This document shows positions 1 through 13,300 of a stretch of DNA of 64,000 bases, one piece after another; within the stretch, counting starts at the first letter, position 1, and the number at the start of each line of letters is the position of its first letter. Below the pieces are notes generated by a model. That model was not told where the DNA came from, did no database searches, and saw only the letters and a list, made by a program, of their open reading frames with translations. The position numbers were made by a program, and so were the translations under genes. The DNA comes from Undaria pinnatifida. Its lineage: Eukaryota > Sar > Phaeophyceae > Laminariales > Alariaceae. The stretch lies in assembly GCA_012845835.1 (NCBI GenBank), contig JABAKD010000017.1, positions 1,441,001 to 1,505,000 on the forward strand, written 5' to 3'.

Positions 1-364
1 GCGGGGAGGCTAGATTGGGAAACAGGGTCATGCGAAAGGCAGGCTGATGATGACAGCCATGAAGCAATCCGCGAGAAAATTTGCTGAAGCTAGGTTTGAA
101 CGCGCCCTCTCCCACAAAAGACACCCAGCCTGGGTCAGAATTCCTGCTTCCAGTGTCACCGCTATCGATTGTTCTCCAAAACCGGGAGCTTTGGTTCAAA
201 ACGATACCCGTACTGTGACCACGCAACCGGCTGTCGGCTTGTACGAAGATCGAGCTATATGGCTAGAGCTACCGTTGAAAGTATGCAAAGCATTATCCAT
301 CGTAGTATGTACATCATCGTATTTTACATCGTAACATAAAACAGTACGTGCTTTACCATTATGC

Positions 365-540
365 GGCTGGTAGTATACATCGTATTTAATAAAATATAAA
401 AATACTCCAGCCGTGAGATCGAATATTTCGTCGAAACTCATCTATGCGAGCTGTGTACGTTGCTACGATCGCGCGTAGTACTGTGTGTGTCGTCGTTAAG
501 GATATAGGTCAGCGGGTGTTACGTAATACAATACCGCCCA
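365..540 (+). repeat. Interspersed repeat, inverted partner of 2650-2815
   Basis: Shares GTCGAAACTCATCT, CGATCGCGCGTA and TTAAGGATATAGGTC with the reverse complement of 2650-2815. The two arms flank exon 37 at a distance of about 2.1 kb. The segment 1-364 shows nothing else recognisable. Confidence 0.75.
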
Positions 541-611
541 TTGCACTACCGAGTTGAGATCACTCGCGCGAGTGGCTCCGTACCTCCCCCTTTGACGGCG
601 CAGTGTATATA

Positions 612-938
612 CCGGTGGCCCCGGTGGCGTATCAGGTTATCCTCGAGCCTGGTATAGGTCAGTTTCGTGAGTTCGAGCCCCGCCGAGTGCATACTCGTAT
701 AAATTCTTTGGGACTTTTTCTCGTGGACAAATTGACTTGCGGAAAGCGCGAGAGCGTGAGTTAGCAACGTTCGATGAATAATCGACGAGCAGTGGGATTG
801 CTGAACCCTATGCGCGATAAAAATTGAAGGCAAGAACCGGGGAGGAGAAGGGATGACACCTGTGACCACGGCTTGTCCAGAAGCTGGAAAGTAAAAGTGT
901 GCAAGAAAAAAAAAATAATATATATATATATATATATA
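612..938 (+). repeat. tRNA-derived SINE, family A, full-length copy
   Basis: The head has an A box near 626 (TGGCGTATCAGG) and a B box near 670 (GAGTTCGAGCCC), spaced as in a Pol III type-2 promoter. A body of about 230 bp follows (reads TGACCACGGCTTGTCCAGAA near its 3' end), then an A-rich/TA tail. Other copies lie at about 35125-35385, 54443-54762 and 57688-57994. Confidence 0.85.
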
Positions 939-1000
939 ACAATTCCGTGGCGGCGGGTATTGCGAACCCGAAAGGCACAAAACAACAGGATGAGGGTGGC

Positions 1001-1085
1001 TTTAGCCCCGTTAGAGTCCCAACCCCCCTACATTAGTTCAAAGTCATTTTCCGCCCAAAAGAGGTTTCCAGTTGCAAAGGCGTTA
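1001..1085 (-). repeat. Interspersed repeat family G
   Basis: The reverse complement reads GCAACTGGAAACC..., TTAGTGTAGGG-like text and a GGGGTTGGGACTCTAACGGG stretch. It matches direct-strand copies at about 9630-9725 and 10690-10780, both of which read GGAAACCCGTTT and GGGGGCTCTA. Confidence 0.6.
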
Positions 1086-1191
1086 AGCCGGTGGAATATG
1101 ACAGCCCTTTGACGCAACCTTCCCACAGTAGCCTCGGTCCAGGTTACTACTCCGGAGTATATATATATATATACCAGCTAGCGCCATGTAC

Positions 1192-1335
1192 CTGGCTTGG
1201 GAAGCGCTCGTAGTCGACCTGTCCACGGAGGCATTCCTGAAGAAGTGATGTAAGCGTCCCTTTCATTTCCGCGTTGAGGTGTTCCAACCATTCTTCCACC
1301 CGCTCCGACACCGGCACGGGGGTGCTTAGAGGCAC
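1192..1335 (-). CDS. DYNC2H1: Dynein-2 heavy chain exon 37 (last in window)
   Basis: Forty-eight codons, phase 0, between CTCAG and [26 protein letters not shown], then YERFPSQ, matches VETWLNDLALEMKKTLEQLL and LFPSQ; in the family ILCLAEQI follows. That exon was not found in 1-1191, so the gene continues to the left of the window. Confidence 0.95.
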
Positions 1336-4300
1336 CTGAGTTGTCAAGAGATCGATATGGGGTCGGTTCAATCTACAATTAGTATATGTGCATCTATAGT
1401 GTCGTTTGAGCAGTGCCGGTTGCCCGCTACAGCGCCTGTGAAATCGCCTGGAACTGATGGGAACAACCAGTGGTGACGGCATGTGGAGTAGTGCCGGTTT
1501 CCATTATAGTGCTGGTATTTCCGACTCGCACATACATGAAGGCGCTATCTTGAGGGACCGCCGCTACTACAGTGCCGTGTTGGCGACAGAAGCGTGGTAC
1601 GGTAAGGGTACGTCAAACTTTCGTCTGATCCTACTCCATACTTTAGGAGCTCTATTAATGAAGAAAAACCTCATACCGTCGAACTCGAGCATGGACATTA
1701 TTTCGTGTCTTCAACTTTAAGTCTTGAACTACTAATAGTACGAAGCGTTGAAATGTTACCGGTGCCACGCGATTGGTAAAAAAAACTATTCGTATACACC
1801 CGCTTGTGATGAACACGAGCCAGGCCCGCCCGTCAATGTTTCTTATGCTTGACTTTCAACCGTTTTCGGTCATATGCCTAAAACAAAGCGACAAGTGCGG
1901 GCTTATAGTCTGCCCACGGGAGCAAATCTGGGGGTGCACATGCAGCGACTCATCCCACGCTGGGGGTTGCACGTTTTGGGTCAAACGGTTGTTTCTGACC
2001 GGTTGGTCTCCTGACCATTGGATCTATCGGTTAGAACGCTCTTTTTGTTTGGATATTGATAGAACTTGCGCATCGAAACGTTGGTTGGGTGGCGGGAGGG
2101 AATGTAGACCTCCCAAGTCACGTTTCGTGTGAGGTGTTGAGCTCCTCGTGCTAGAGGATCAGAAAAATATCTGCTGCTTATACACTAATTTATTAACAAA
2201 ATTTCACCCCCCCCCCATATATGAATTATCGTCTCTCCTTTTGTTAATGCCTAGAACTATTATGAAATGACTGGAAATCATACATATTACTTATCTCCCT
2301 ACGCACATTCCGCCCTCTCCTCACTGGTTGTAACGTCTTACAGGATATACATGATGAACTGATGCATTCCTTCCACAACCGTCAGATTTGTCCCCTTGAA
2401 GGATTTATAGTTTCCGCGCACAGATTGAGTCCCCCCCCCCCTCCCCCCCCCCGCTCCCTCTTGTTCAAACCCAGGCCACCACGTCCTTCAAAACTCCGCC
2501 CACCCCCCTCACCGGTTATTCGACTTACAAGATTCACTTGATAAAAGGATACATTTCCCTCCACAGCTGTCAGATTATGTCCCCCTCAGAAACGGGTTTT
2601 ATAGTTTCCGCGCACAGACTGACTAAAATCACCCTGTTGACCCTGATAGCTACACTGTAGTTGTAAGGGGAGTCGCCGACCTATATCCTTAATGAGGACA
2701 CACACCCCGTAATACGCGCGATCGGAGTATCACACACAGCTTGCAAAGATGAGTTTCGACAAAAATTTCCGATCTCATAGCTGGAGTGTATTCTATATTT
2801 TTATAATATTACTTGAAGCCATTATGTTTCCATCACCACCCACATAAATGATTTTGTCGTCGCAAAATCCCGTGAACGAACCCTTGGCCTAGTCATACAG
2901 AAACCTGTTGTAAAACACCAGTTGCATGCGGCCCGTACTTGGTTGAAGGGCCCTGTCGATCACGATTACTGTGATGAAAAACACTAACTTCCCCCTATCC
3001 TACCACGCGCTCGTCGAACCATGACAAGCGCTATTGCCCCACTCACTTCCTCCCCGCAGGAGCTGATCATGCTCGTGATCTGCGTATTGGTTTCGTTGAA
3101 CCGTACCCCGTGTATTCCCTGGAACAGTTTCTTCAGGTGCGCTTGGATAATCGTGGGGTTCTTCGCCTGGGAGGAAGTGGATGATAGACAATGGTTGGCA
3201 GGAAAGGTTTTGGTAAAGGCGAGGGGGGATTAGTTGTCGGCAGGCGATGGAGATAGGTAGTGGCCTGAGGTGCTTAGGAAATCTTCGGGGCACTCGCTTG
3301 TACAGATGGCTGGTGCAATGGTTTGGTAGTCAAGGACGATACCGGGTGGTATGCAAGCGCGACAAGGGGGTTGGTAGGGAAGGGAAATACACGTTGAAAG
3401 TTTCGCCTGGAGAAATTAATGGAAGGCAAGAGGGGTATATACATTGATTTCTTCACCAAGAAACCTGTTTGGTATATATGTGACGCGGACAAACGGCTGG
3501 TAGGCAAAGGACGACAATCGTTGTGTTCTTCGTCTGGACACCTAGTCGGTAGACTAGGAGGGGACATGGTTGGACGGCAAGGGCAACATCGACGGTCGGT
3601 AGGCAAGGGGGACAATGGTTGGCTTGAAAATGTGATAATGGTTGGTATGCAAGGATGATAGTGGTTGGTAGACAAGATAATGGTTCGCAGGCAAGAGGAT
3701 AACGCGGTTGGTAGGCAAGGGCGACAATGGTTGGTAGGAAAAGGGCGGGAACAAATGGTGAGCAAAGGCGGGAGACCGGTTTGTAGACAAAAAATGGTTG
3801 CTAGGAAAAGAGGGTATATGACTGATAGACAAGGGCCACAATAGTTGGGTCCTTGGCCTGAAAAAACTCCGGTAGGGAAGGGGGACAGATGGTTGGCATA
3901 TAAGGGCGATAATGGTTGGGGAGGAGGGGTAATAGTGTGTTAAGCAATTAAGGGTTAGTAGGGAAAGGACAACACGGTTGGTAGGCAAGGGCGACAATGG
4001 TGGGTAGTAAAGGGCGGTAAGCAAAGGGGGAAAACGATTGGTAAGTAAAAAGATGGATGGTAGCCAAAGGTAGGCAAGGGCGACAATGTTTGGGATCTTC
4101 GCGTCGACAAACAATCGGTAGGAAAAGGGGGACATTGGTTAGTGGTCAACTGCGGCCATAGTTGGTAGGATAGCTAAGAAGAACAAGGGTGTTTTAAGAA
4201 AAACAGGAAGATGCTACAGGCAATTAGACATCATCGGAGGGGAAAAAATCGTGAAGCGTTGAAATGTAGCCCCACCTGTCCCAAAATTTCCAACAAGTCC

Positions 4301-7300
4301 TCGTCGCCGATAAAGTAGAAGCGAGGCATGGCCGAGCGTTTCTCCTCCAAGAAATCGGAGAGAGCTTTTTGGCACCTTTCCAGCTGGTCTAGAGATACGC
4401 CCAGCTGCCCGCGAAGGTCAGGGAACAGCTGCTCGTCGGCAAGAGAAATCAACCTTCTGTCCACTTCCACCTGCGGCAAGGCAACATTTCAAAGCCGTTA
4501 ACTGTTTTTACTAAACTGGAAATTAACTCGTACCTATTCCAAGCAATTAATAAATCAAACCGAGAGGTGTGGAGCTGTAAAAGATTTTTTTGTCTGTTAC
4601 CTGCTACTCTTACCTGGTACTCTTTTCAAACAGTCCAGTCATCCCGCCGTAGGGGTCCCCTTTTTGGGCCAAACGTTTCTGACTGAGCTGTGGCCACCGT
4701 AGTTGACCTCCTCAAGCGGGGAGCTATCGGTTGGTGTGATCATGTTACGAGTACAATTGATTTGGAACCAGCGCATTAACATCTTGGTCGGGTTGGGGGA
4801 ACGAACGTCTTCGATTTCATGTCTCGGATGAGCTGTTGAAGTGTTAGGGGAGCTCAGAAACTTATCAGAGTCTGCCGAACCTCTCTCGTGGGATGACTCA
4901 ATCAGCATTTAACCTTCATAATAAGGGTCCGAAACGAAGCCTGGTTCGGTGTTCCTGTTCCTTAGGTGTCCTGTGCTGTGGGCCTTCGTGGGGGTGGCGA
5001 ATGAATTTGCAAGCATATTCGCTGGTACGCTGAGTTCAGGTCAACCCCGTTCGAACTATAAACAAACATGGTTCCTCATTAAAGTTTTGTCCCAAAAAAA
5101 CGCAGTTAGCAACGTTCGGTCTGCTTCCACCCGTCCGCAGACAAGAGCTAGCCTCACAAAGGACCCGCCCACTACTGTCCAGGCCGCTGAAAAAGTCAGA
5201 ACACATTCGTTGAGATTAGCCCTGTAGCCCTTTTACGGTAACGGCGAGACGCTTAATGGATAAACTGGTGGGGCAGTTCTGGTGCAAGCACAGTATACCC
5301 ACGGTCTCCCCCCGCGGTTGTTTTCAACGACACGACGCGCTCTTTTCACAGGTACTTCAAAATCAAGATCATGGATGCACACCTACTCATCACACAACGG
5401 GCATTGACAGGCTATCCCTATGGATTGTGTCTTTTTTCTTCCCAACCGTGCCGACGTGGTTGTCTCAAGACGTTTCTCGACATGCAGGAGGTGGAATGTG
5501 CATACAATGTGTACCAAGAACAAATATATGCTTTGTTAAGTATAAAAGGGTTCAACTTATTATCCCAAAAACAAAAACGATGAAAGCAAGATATCGGATA
5601 AGAGAAAAATTGTTGATCGGAAGGACGCCGGTACCGAAAGCAACGACATCAGACGAAGCCAGTAGCCCTTCTAGAATTGAAACAACTGCACGCATGTTTT
5701 GTAGGCGCAAACTACTTGGACCTATGATACTGTCGGATAAAGGTTGCACTATTATTGATAGAGGAGTGATGTACCAAGATCAACGATCCGAAACCGATAA
5801 TGATGAAAACAAAAGCCAAAAAGGTGAAACCACCGATGCCGAAAGCAACCGTTAATGTATCGAAAAACAACGATCGGAAAGCTACGACAGCCATCGCACA
5901 CGATACCCATCGCACAGATTCCCAACGCAACGGCACTGAAATTAACGGCGTTCATACGATACCGAAGCACACGATAACCGTACATGCAACGACATTGATA
6001 GAAACGCCTCGACACTGGATACCAAAATCAAATGCGACACTGAAGGTACAGCACTGTGACATTCGAGCTGTTCTTACCTTGGCCATTATGTCGCGGAACT
6101 CCTCTTCCACACGACGGAAACGTCCCTGCTCCGCCGGTAGCGCGCCCATCCCAAAAATAGGCTCCAAGTACACCCACTTTCTCTGAATCTGATTCAGTGT
6201 GTGCAACGCGTAGTCCAATATGCCAAGCTTAACCTGCAACCAGATGAAGGGGCGTTGTCGTTAATTGCGCCTGTTGGGAGGACGGCAGCGCGAGCCTATG
6301 ACAGGGTGGTTTTTTATCGACATCGTTGTGGGGCGATTGCCGTTCCCACTGCAAATATACTGCAAGTACAACCACTCCTTCCGCATCTGATCCAGCGCAG
6401 GCAAAGCGTGGTCCAACATGCCAAGTGCTTAGCCTGCAACAAGAGTGGGCAGCATAGTGACAGCATTAGGCGGGCTTATAACGCGTTCATGCTGAATGCC
6501 ACCTTTTCCTGGTATCCCGTTACATCAGTACATGTTGTCATTCACACCAGCTTGCCTAGAGCATCGGTTGGGCTAAGAAATGTTCAACTCGAAGCGATTT
6601 TGCGTAGAGACAGAACTTGACGGTATATGTTACCTGTATTTTGTTTTTCTCCGATCCGTTCTCAGGCGCATTCTACGGTAAGGAGGTAGCACTTTTTGCC
6701 AGACTCACTTCTGACTGGCGGCGATCCTAGAGCTAGGAAGCACTCGGTATCGCTGGATTTATTTTTGCGCTCTACTAAAAATTCGTCAAGTACTATGGTA
6801 GGCCAAGGAATTTTCTCATCGGGTTGTACTTTCATTTTGCCCAATTTCGGGTTTTCGATGAGCTACAAGGCTCCCAAAGTGAAGAACAAGGGTACAAGGG
6901 TAGGTGCATACCTGCCGTATCATGCGCCATGAGATGACACTACCATACCTCGTACGCGATGCCCTGGTCCTCGAACGCCTTAAAGAACTGGCTCTCCTTG
7001 AGCGAGGCCAGCAGACTCTGCTTGTCCCCCAGCTCAAGGAACACGTCGCTCCAGTCCCGGATGAGTGCCGTCCGGCGTCCGTTTTCTTCGTGGTCCACTA
7101 GCTTAAGCTCCGCCGTTTGGGACCATGCACCCAGTTCTTGAAGTGCCTCGCGGATGGTCACCTTCGAAAGTGGCAAGCGTAATTTAGCGTGTTAGACTCT
7201 ACAGGAGGTATCTCAAGAAACTGAGTGTTAGTCGCGCCGTTTACATTGGGCAGTGTTGCAGCTTCGCTAGCGGTGTCTTGTTAGGATAATGTCTTATTAG

Positions 7301-10300
7301 CAACGTATGCGTATTGCTTCTGACTTCGCCCAGAATCGTTATATATAAGCGATATCCCCCCGTGTGTACGAGCATTGGTATCGGGCCAAAGGCGTCACGT
7401 GTGCCCTCGATACCCACGTTCGCGCGGCAGAGCACATTGTGCATTCCATCACACACGTCCTGCTACATAACCTCTGGTAGAAAAAAATAAACCAGGCATG
7501 TACACGGCTACATATATAACATCCCCCGAGCGTCGTGTAGGCGGTTTCTGCCCTACCCTACCTCCCCTGTGCACGGCACGCAACTCCCTGGTAGACCGCT
7601 GGAATGCTGGCCCAACTCGACACCGTGAAGAAATCATCTGCGCTACGGACGGGGGTCACTCCTGTAGATGGGCTTGCCACCTCCACCCCAAACATGAAGG
7701 TACCAAACGGAATCATCCCACTCTAGGGGTGCAGCAAAAGGTTCAAAGCATTTTCTGAGCTCCTAAAATGAGGAGCTCAAAATCTCACCAGAAGCATGAA
7801 TTTGAGGGCATTCATTCTGGCAACCCGGCCAACATTTCTACGCACTAGTCCTAAAAAAAACAAAAAACAAGAAAACACTCGTAGCATGAGCATGCTAACC
7901 GACAGCTCCAACGGTTGAGGAGCTCAACCCGTCAGAAACGTTTGGCCCCAAAACGTGAAACCGCTACCGTGGTACAACCCAAGGCAACGCCGTGGCGGCA
8001 CCCACCTGCTTTAGGAAGCTTGCAAGTACGAGGGATGTGAGTTAGCTGGAGTGGACAGCTATTGAACATCTATTCATGGAGTGGCGGAGCAATTTGCCAA
8101 CTAACCAATGGATGGGCTGCAGGCTATACTAAAACAATGCACACACACGTCGAGCCGCAAACGCGCCATCAACACGCCAGGGCTCAGAGCTTCGCAAAAA
8201 CATCGCACGGAACTGACTGCAACGCAACACACCCTAATGGTACAGGTGCCCTGTTCATTTCTTTAGAGTCCTCAGATGAGAAGCTCAATACGCCTTTGAG
8301 GCAGAACATGGATTTGGAGAAAAATAAAAAGTGCAACCAGTGTGAGGAGCAACCCCATGGCCTAGGTACACACAAAGCAAAGCATACTTGGAAAACGAGA
8401 ATGAGACGCCGACGATTTTGGGTCAAGGAGCCCCGTCTTTCAGAAAAACAGACAGCGACGATAGCGTAGCACGTGTAGTGCGCCACCTAGCCAAACTAAC
8501 AACTAGCCGGCAACAAACAAAAAAGTAAACGAAAAATCGACGATCCATAGAGAAAGCGGTTCTTCGTCCGCCCTAACTATAAAGGGCACGTACCGCCGGG
8601 GGAGAGGGGACAACACCCCTGACGATGGTTTGTTCAGAAGGTGGAAACGATAAAGTTAGTGAGATTTGAAACGAAGCCAAAGTCCGCAAAATCGCAGCAT
8701 TGGTGAGTACCCACCTCTCCCTGAGCCCTGGACTGCAGGTGCTTGACGAACTGCAACAAAGCCGGGTCGGCTAGACGGTCCAGGACAGACAAAAAGTGGC
8801 TGACCATTAAGTTCTCCAGGCGCACGCTTCGATCCAAGCCCAGCTTGCCCTAGTCATCACGAGGACGGTTGAGGGTTTAGTCCGTTAAAAATTACACACA
8901 ACAACCTAAGCATTGCCTCAGCAACCTTATTACTACTCGGATTCAAGCGTGGTCGGAATCACGAAAAAGAATGGGCGCTAACTTCAACTTCCCATAGAAA
9001 TCAAGGCGACGGATGACCGAAGAATTAGTGTTCAGGTGTACACAGCAGGATAAGCGAGCACTATCCGTCGGCGCTAGAGCGAGAAAGAAACCCAAGTGAG
9101 GCATGAAATAACTCAAACGAGAAAAGCAAGTCCCAGGCATGCATCACGAAGGGAGCCTTACGAGCAACGGGTGGTGCCTGCAACAAGGCACTCCAGTTGA
9201 AACCAACACGGAGCCGGCCAGGGGCCGTTCGCTCTCAAGCGTGACAGGCGAAAACAACGAAACATGGGCGGTATATGCAACGTTCAGTGGTAACCAATAC
9301 GACAGCGGACCAGACATCCAATGCACTTTGCCGGCTCTAAAGCTTTAAAGAAACAAAAAAGAGGGTACGGGTGGTACCTGAAGCAAGGAACTCCAGTGCT
9401 CCTCCTTGAACGGCTCGCCACGGCAGTACTTGAGTGCTGGTGTAGCCTTTCTCATGCGCTCTAGCTCCTGAGGGGGTAACCCACGGTGGGGCGAGGCAGA
9501 GGAACGGGTGTACAAATTTTATCGCACACTCACAATGCCAGGGCGGAGCACGTCGTGCTTTCACCGACCAGACAGACATCGCGTGCACCAAGCGCATATT
9601 CACACCATAGATGGCCGTATTGATTAACCCCTGTACAACTGGAAACCCGTTTTGGGGACAAATTTACTTGAAGTTAGTACAGGGAGGGAATATGGGGGCT
9701 CTAAAGGGGTTAAGACCCAAAGAGCCCCGACTCCCTAGAATGTGGGGCCGGCAAACGTCGCGCGGGGGGGGGGCGGGAGGGGCAACCGTACTGCTATGAC
9801 TGCGGACGGAAGCAGAAAAGTAATAGCACATCTTGCCAAAAAGGGTCGAGGTCAACTACTGACGTTGGTGTCCACGAAAGCGAGAAGGAAAAGGCTGATC
9901 GTGTGGCAAGGTGCAAAGCTCGAGTGGGCATTGACACCATGTTCGGGCAATGTCGACCATGAGGATGAGCGGTTAGCCCCACTAGGACTGCACTCCCGGT
10001 TCTGACGAAGAACAACTTGGAGTAAGTGTGCGATATGGCTTGTAAAGATACTTAAAAGGAGGGCGAACATGGATTTTGACGTACTGTAAGTCACTCTGCA
10101 CGCCATGCCTGGTAGACCCAAGCGGCCGTGAAAACCCTACGTATTAGTGTCTGCGTAAAGCCAAACAATCAACACTATGCATTGATCATCCCCAAAACAG
10201 AACTCAGGAACCACTTCATCGCCACCGACATGAACTCCAGGTGTAAACGTACATTCGGCTTTTCTTTTATGAACGTACCTGGCGCAGAGCAACAAAAAAC

Positions 10301-13300
10301 TTCATCGGGTGGTTTGTCAGTGTAAAGACACTATTGCCTGGCTTGGCTGGCCAATCTACAAGGGCCCCAACTCTCTCGCGTTCGGCGTGCCTTTGCTAGC
10401 CCTGCACACGACGGACTGCAGCAGAGACTGGTCATGTGGTGATCGATTTCTATTTCTACCATACCTTCTGACCCCGATTCCCGACGCAGACAAGCCTCAC
10501 TATCTCTAGAATACACACTGAACATCACTTTGTCCGCTACCGTTGCTTTCGTACGTTTACAGACAAACCTATCCTTCATATACCCGGAACTCACTACGAT
10601 ATCCCCCCTAGACCTGCCAAAATCACCCTGCACAACTTCCCGAGACATCTGCCCCCAAAATTGTCGGTGCGGTCCAAACAACGGTGAACGCCTTTACGAC
10701 CGGAAACCCGTTTACGGGGCCTAAATTACCTGTATTTAGTGTAGGGAGGGGTTTGGGGGCTCTAGAGGGGTTAAGAGCTAGTTAAACAGCCGGCAACAAG
10801 GAAAACAACATGCCGGTATTCGCCTACGTGGAAATTGATGCACAACTCAAACCGCAAAGTGTGGATTTGGTCGAGGTGTCTGACCTGGTGAACGTGTTCC
10901 GTGACGGTGTCTGCCCGTTGGGCTTCGGCCAAGCGGGCCTTGATCGTCTCGATCCACTTGCTCGCGAGGTCTTGGAGGGCGAAGACATTCGGCCGGAAGC
11001 TGATCCAGTCCTGATCGGCTAGCACCTACGCGAAAAACATTTCGTCGTGATCGACCCGATTACATTGTTTTTTTGTTTGTTTTCCGTACGCATTTCATTG
11101 TTCCAGCTACTTCAACCCTTTGAGAAGCTGATGAGGTTTCCTGCATTTCACGCGGTGCCGAAAGCGCGTGCGGGCGCGCGCTTATGCGTGTGTTCTCTAA
11201 ATCCAGCGCATCCAATGTCGGTGCCGATTCTTCATCGTGCCATAGGACATCAACACATTGTGGTCACACACCGTGACGCAAACACATACTTAGGCGTAGT
11301 ACATACCAGTAGGTGTCTACATCATGCGATTGTCTGGAGCTCTACCGGTATATCCGGTACGCCATACCTTAAGCTCGGAGCTATACTCCTTGTATAGAGC
11401 CCAGCTTGACTCGGTCGCCCACAAATCTTCCTCGATCGCGTCCACCCCTTCAAATCGCGGCGCCGGCATTCCGAATGAAACACAGTTGTCTTTGAGCGAT
11501 TGAGCCTGGAGCAAAAATGGCACGAACGGTGGGTGTTAGAACCCGACACCAACAAACACGTTATTCTTGCTTCACCAGAAAACGACCACAGATTTTCATG
11601 GGTCACTTGTCACATCTCGCGGGTAGGGTCGGATCTGGGTGACCAAATCGCGGCGTCGGCATTCCGAATGAAACACAGTTGTCTTTGAGCGATTGAGCCT
11701 GGAGCAAAAATGGCGCGAACTGCGGGTGTTAGAACCCGACACCACGTAGTACAAGAACACAAACACGTTATCCTTGCTTCACCAGAAAAAGACCACAGAT
11801 TTTCATGGGTCACTTGTCACGTCTCGCGGGTAGGGTCGGGTCTGGGTGACCCGACCCGATCCGTAGGACTTGAAAACTTCCGACCGGACCCTAGCTTACC
11901 CGTGAGGTTCCGAACGCCTCCTGGCCCCGACCACACACGGCCCGCAAGGTTTCAATAATCTCCCCACCGTGAGAACCCCAGCAATTGACAGGCTTCTTAC
12001 GTTGTCCCAAGTTCGTGCACGATTGGTTTGGCCACCGAGTGAAGTTTACCACCCGCGACGCATGCGCTGTACGCGGATGTGTTGGGCTCTTATATACCGT
12101 TTCGCAACTGCAGAAAGGGGCCCCACTCTACACCCCTGAAGTCTGTCCCCAAACATGAGAATGAAGTTGTGAACAGTTCAAACGTTATGGGTTTCCATAA
12201 TTCACTGGAGGACAAAACATGGGTGTTCAAGTATAAATTTGGAATGTGGGTGTAGCGGCTGGCACAAAAAAAACAAAAGTCGCTCTGCTCGGGTGTCTCC
12301 GCCGGGGTTTACCTTCTCAAACCTTACGCATGATACGGTAGAGGTAGCCTTTTTTTCCGCGAAACGTTTTTTCCGAGTAACGGTGGCTCCTTAGCCCAAA
12401 AGTCGCCGATAATGACATTCTTGTTTTTCAATATTAACTTAGTAAGGAAATAACACCTAGGCCATGGGGTTTGGTCATCGAGTCGCACTTTCAGTTTACA
12501 CTTAATCCGATTTGGGTGGGAGGCATTGAGATCTTCAAGTGAGGTTCCTCAGACGTTTAAATGGTGCATCTATACCGTGGCGTGTGTCGCCTTACGACGG
12601 GAACTAACGTGCGAAAAGTAAGAAGTGTGGTTGTTCTACTGCACCTACCATTGGTAGGGCCGTAAGCTGGGCGAACCTTACATCTAACAAATGCTCAGGT
12701 GGAAAATAGTTGGGGGGTGACGCAAGAACCAACTCACTGGCCTCGTCTTTAATAACTTCTGCCATAGGCCGAGCCACAAACGACGCCCCTGTCAGACGAA
12801 ACGCCGCAGATATCGACAAGTTGCCCAACGCCACTAGCCAAAACCAAGACCTAGCCGGCGAATAACTATTAGCACAGTCGGTTCAGACACAACGCGATAC
12901 AACGGGTGGGTGTATCTGGCGCGCAAACCGTCGAACCGAATGTAATGAAAAACGCCTCGCGGTTCGCAAAGAAAAAGAACAGCTGCCCCCCCCCTACCTT
13001 GTTTTTTTGCTCCTGAAACTGCTCTCGCCAGTCGACAAGGGCCGCGAACACGCGTTCCACCTCCGCCGCAGACCAGTCTTTCATCTCCTGGGGCTTGAGC
13101 GCCCGCCACCTCTGTCCAAACTTGTCAATCGCCTAATGCCGGGTTGTGAAATCAAGCGGTCGAAAATACTAAAATTTGGCCGGGCAGAATCGATTGAAGA
13201 TACAAACCACATCTACAGGCAGGGCTGCGTCGTCAAGCGGAATAAAAGCTAACAGGTTAGCTGTGTAGACTTGAATGAAGAAAATGTATCGACGGAGACC

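Noticed and set aside
47-334. Plus-strand 95-codon frame near the left edge, and the many other 60-140-codon frames across the window
   Set aside because: No homology or compositional signal; frame lengths are those expected by chance, and most overlap repeats.
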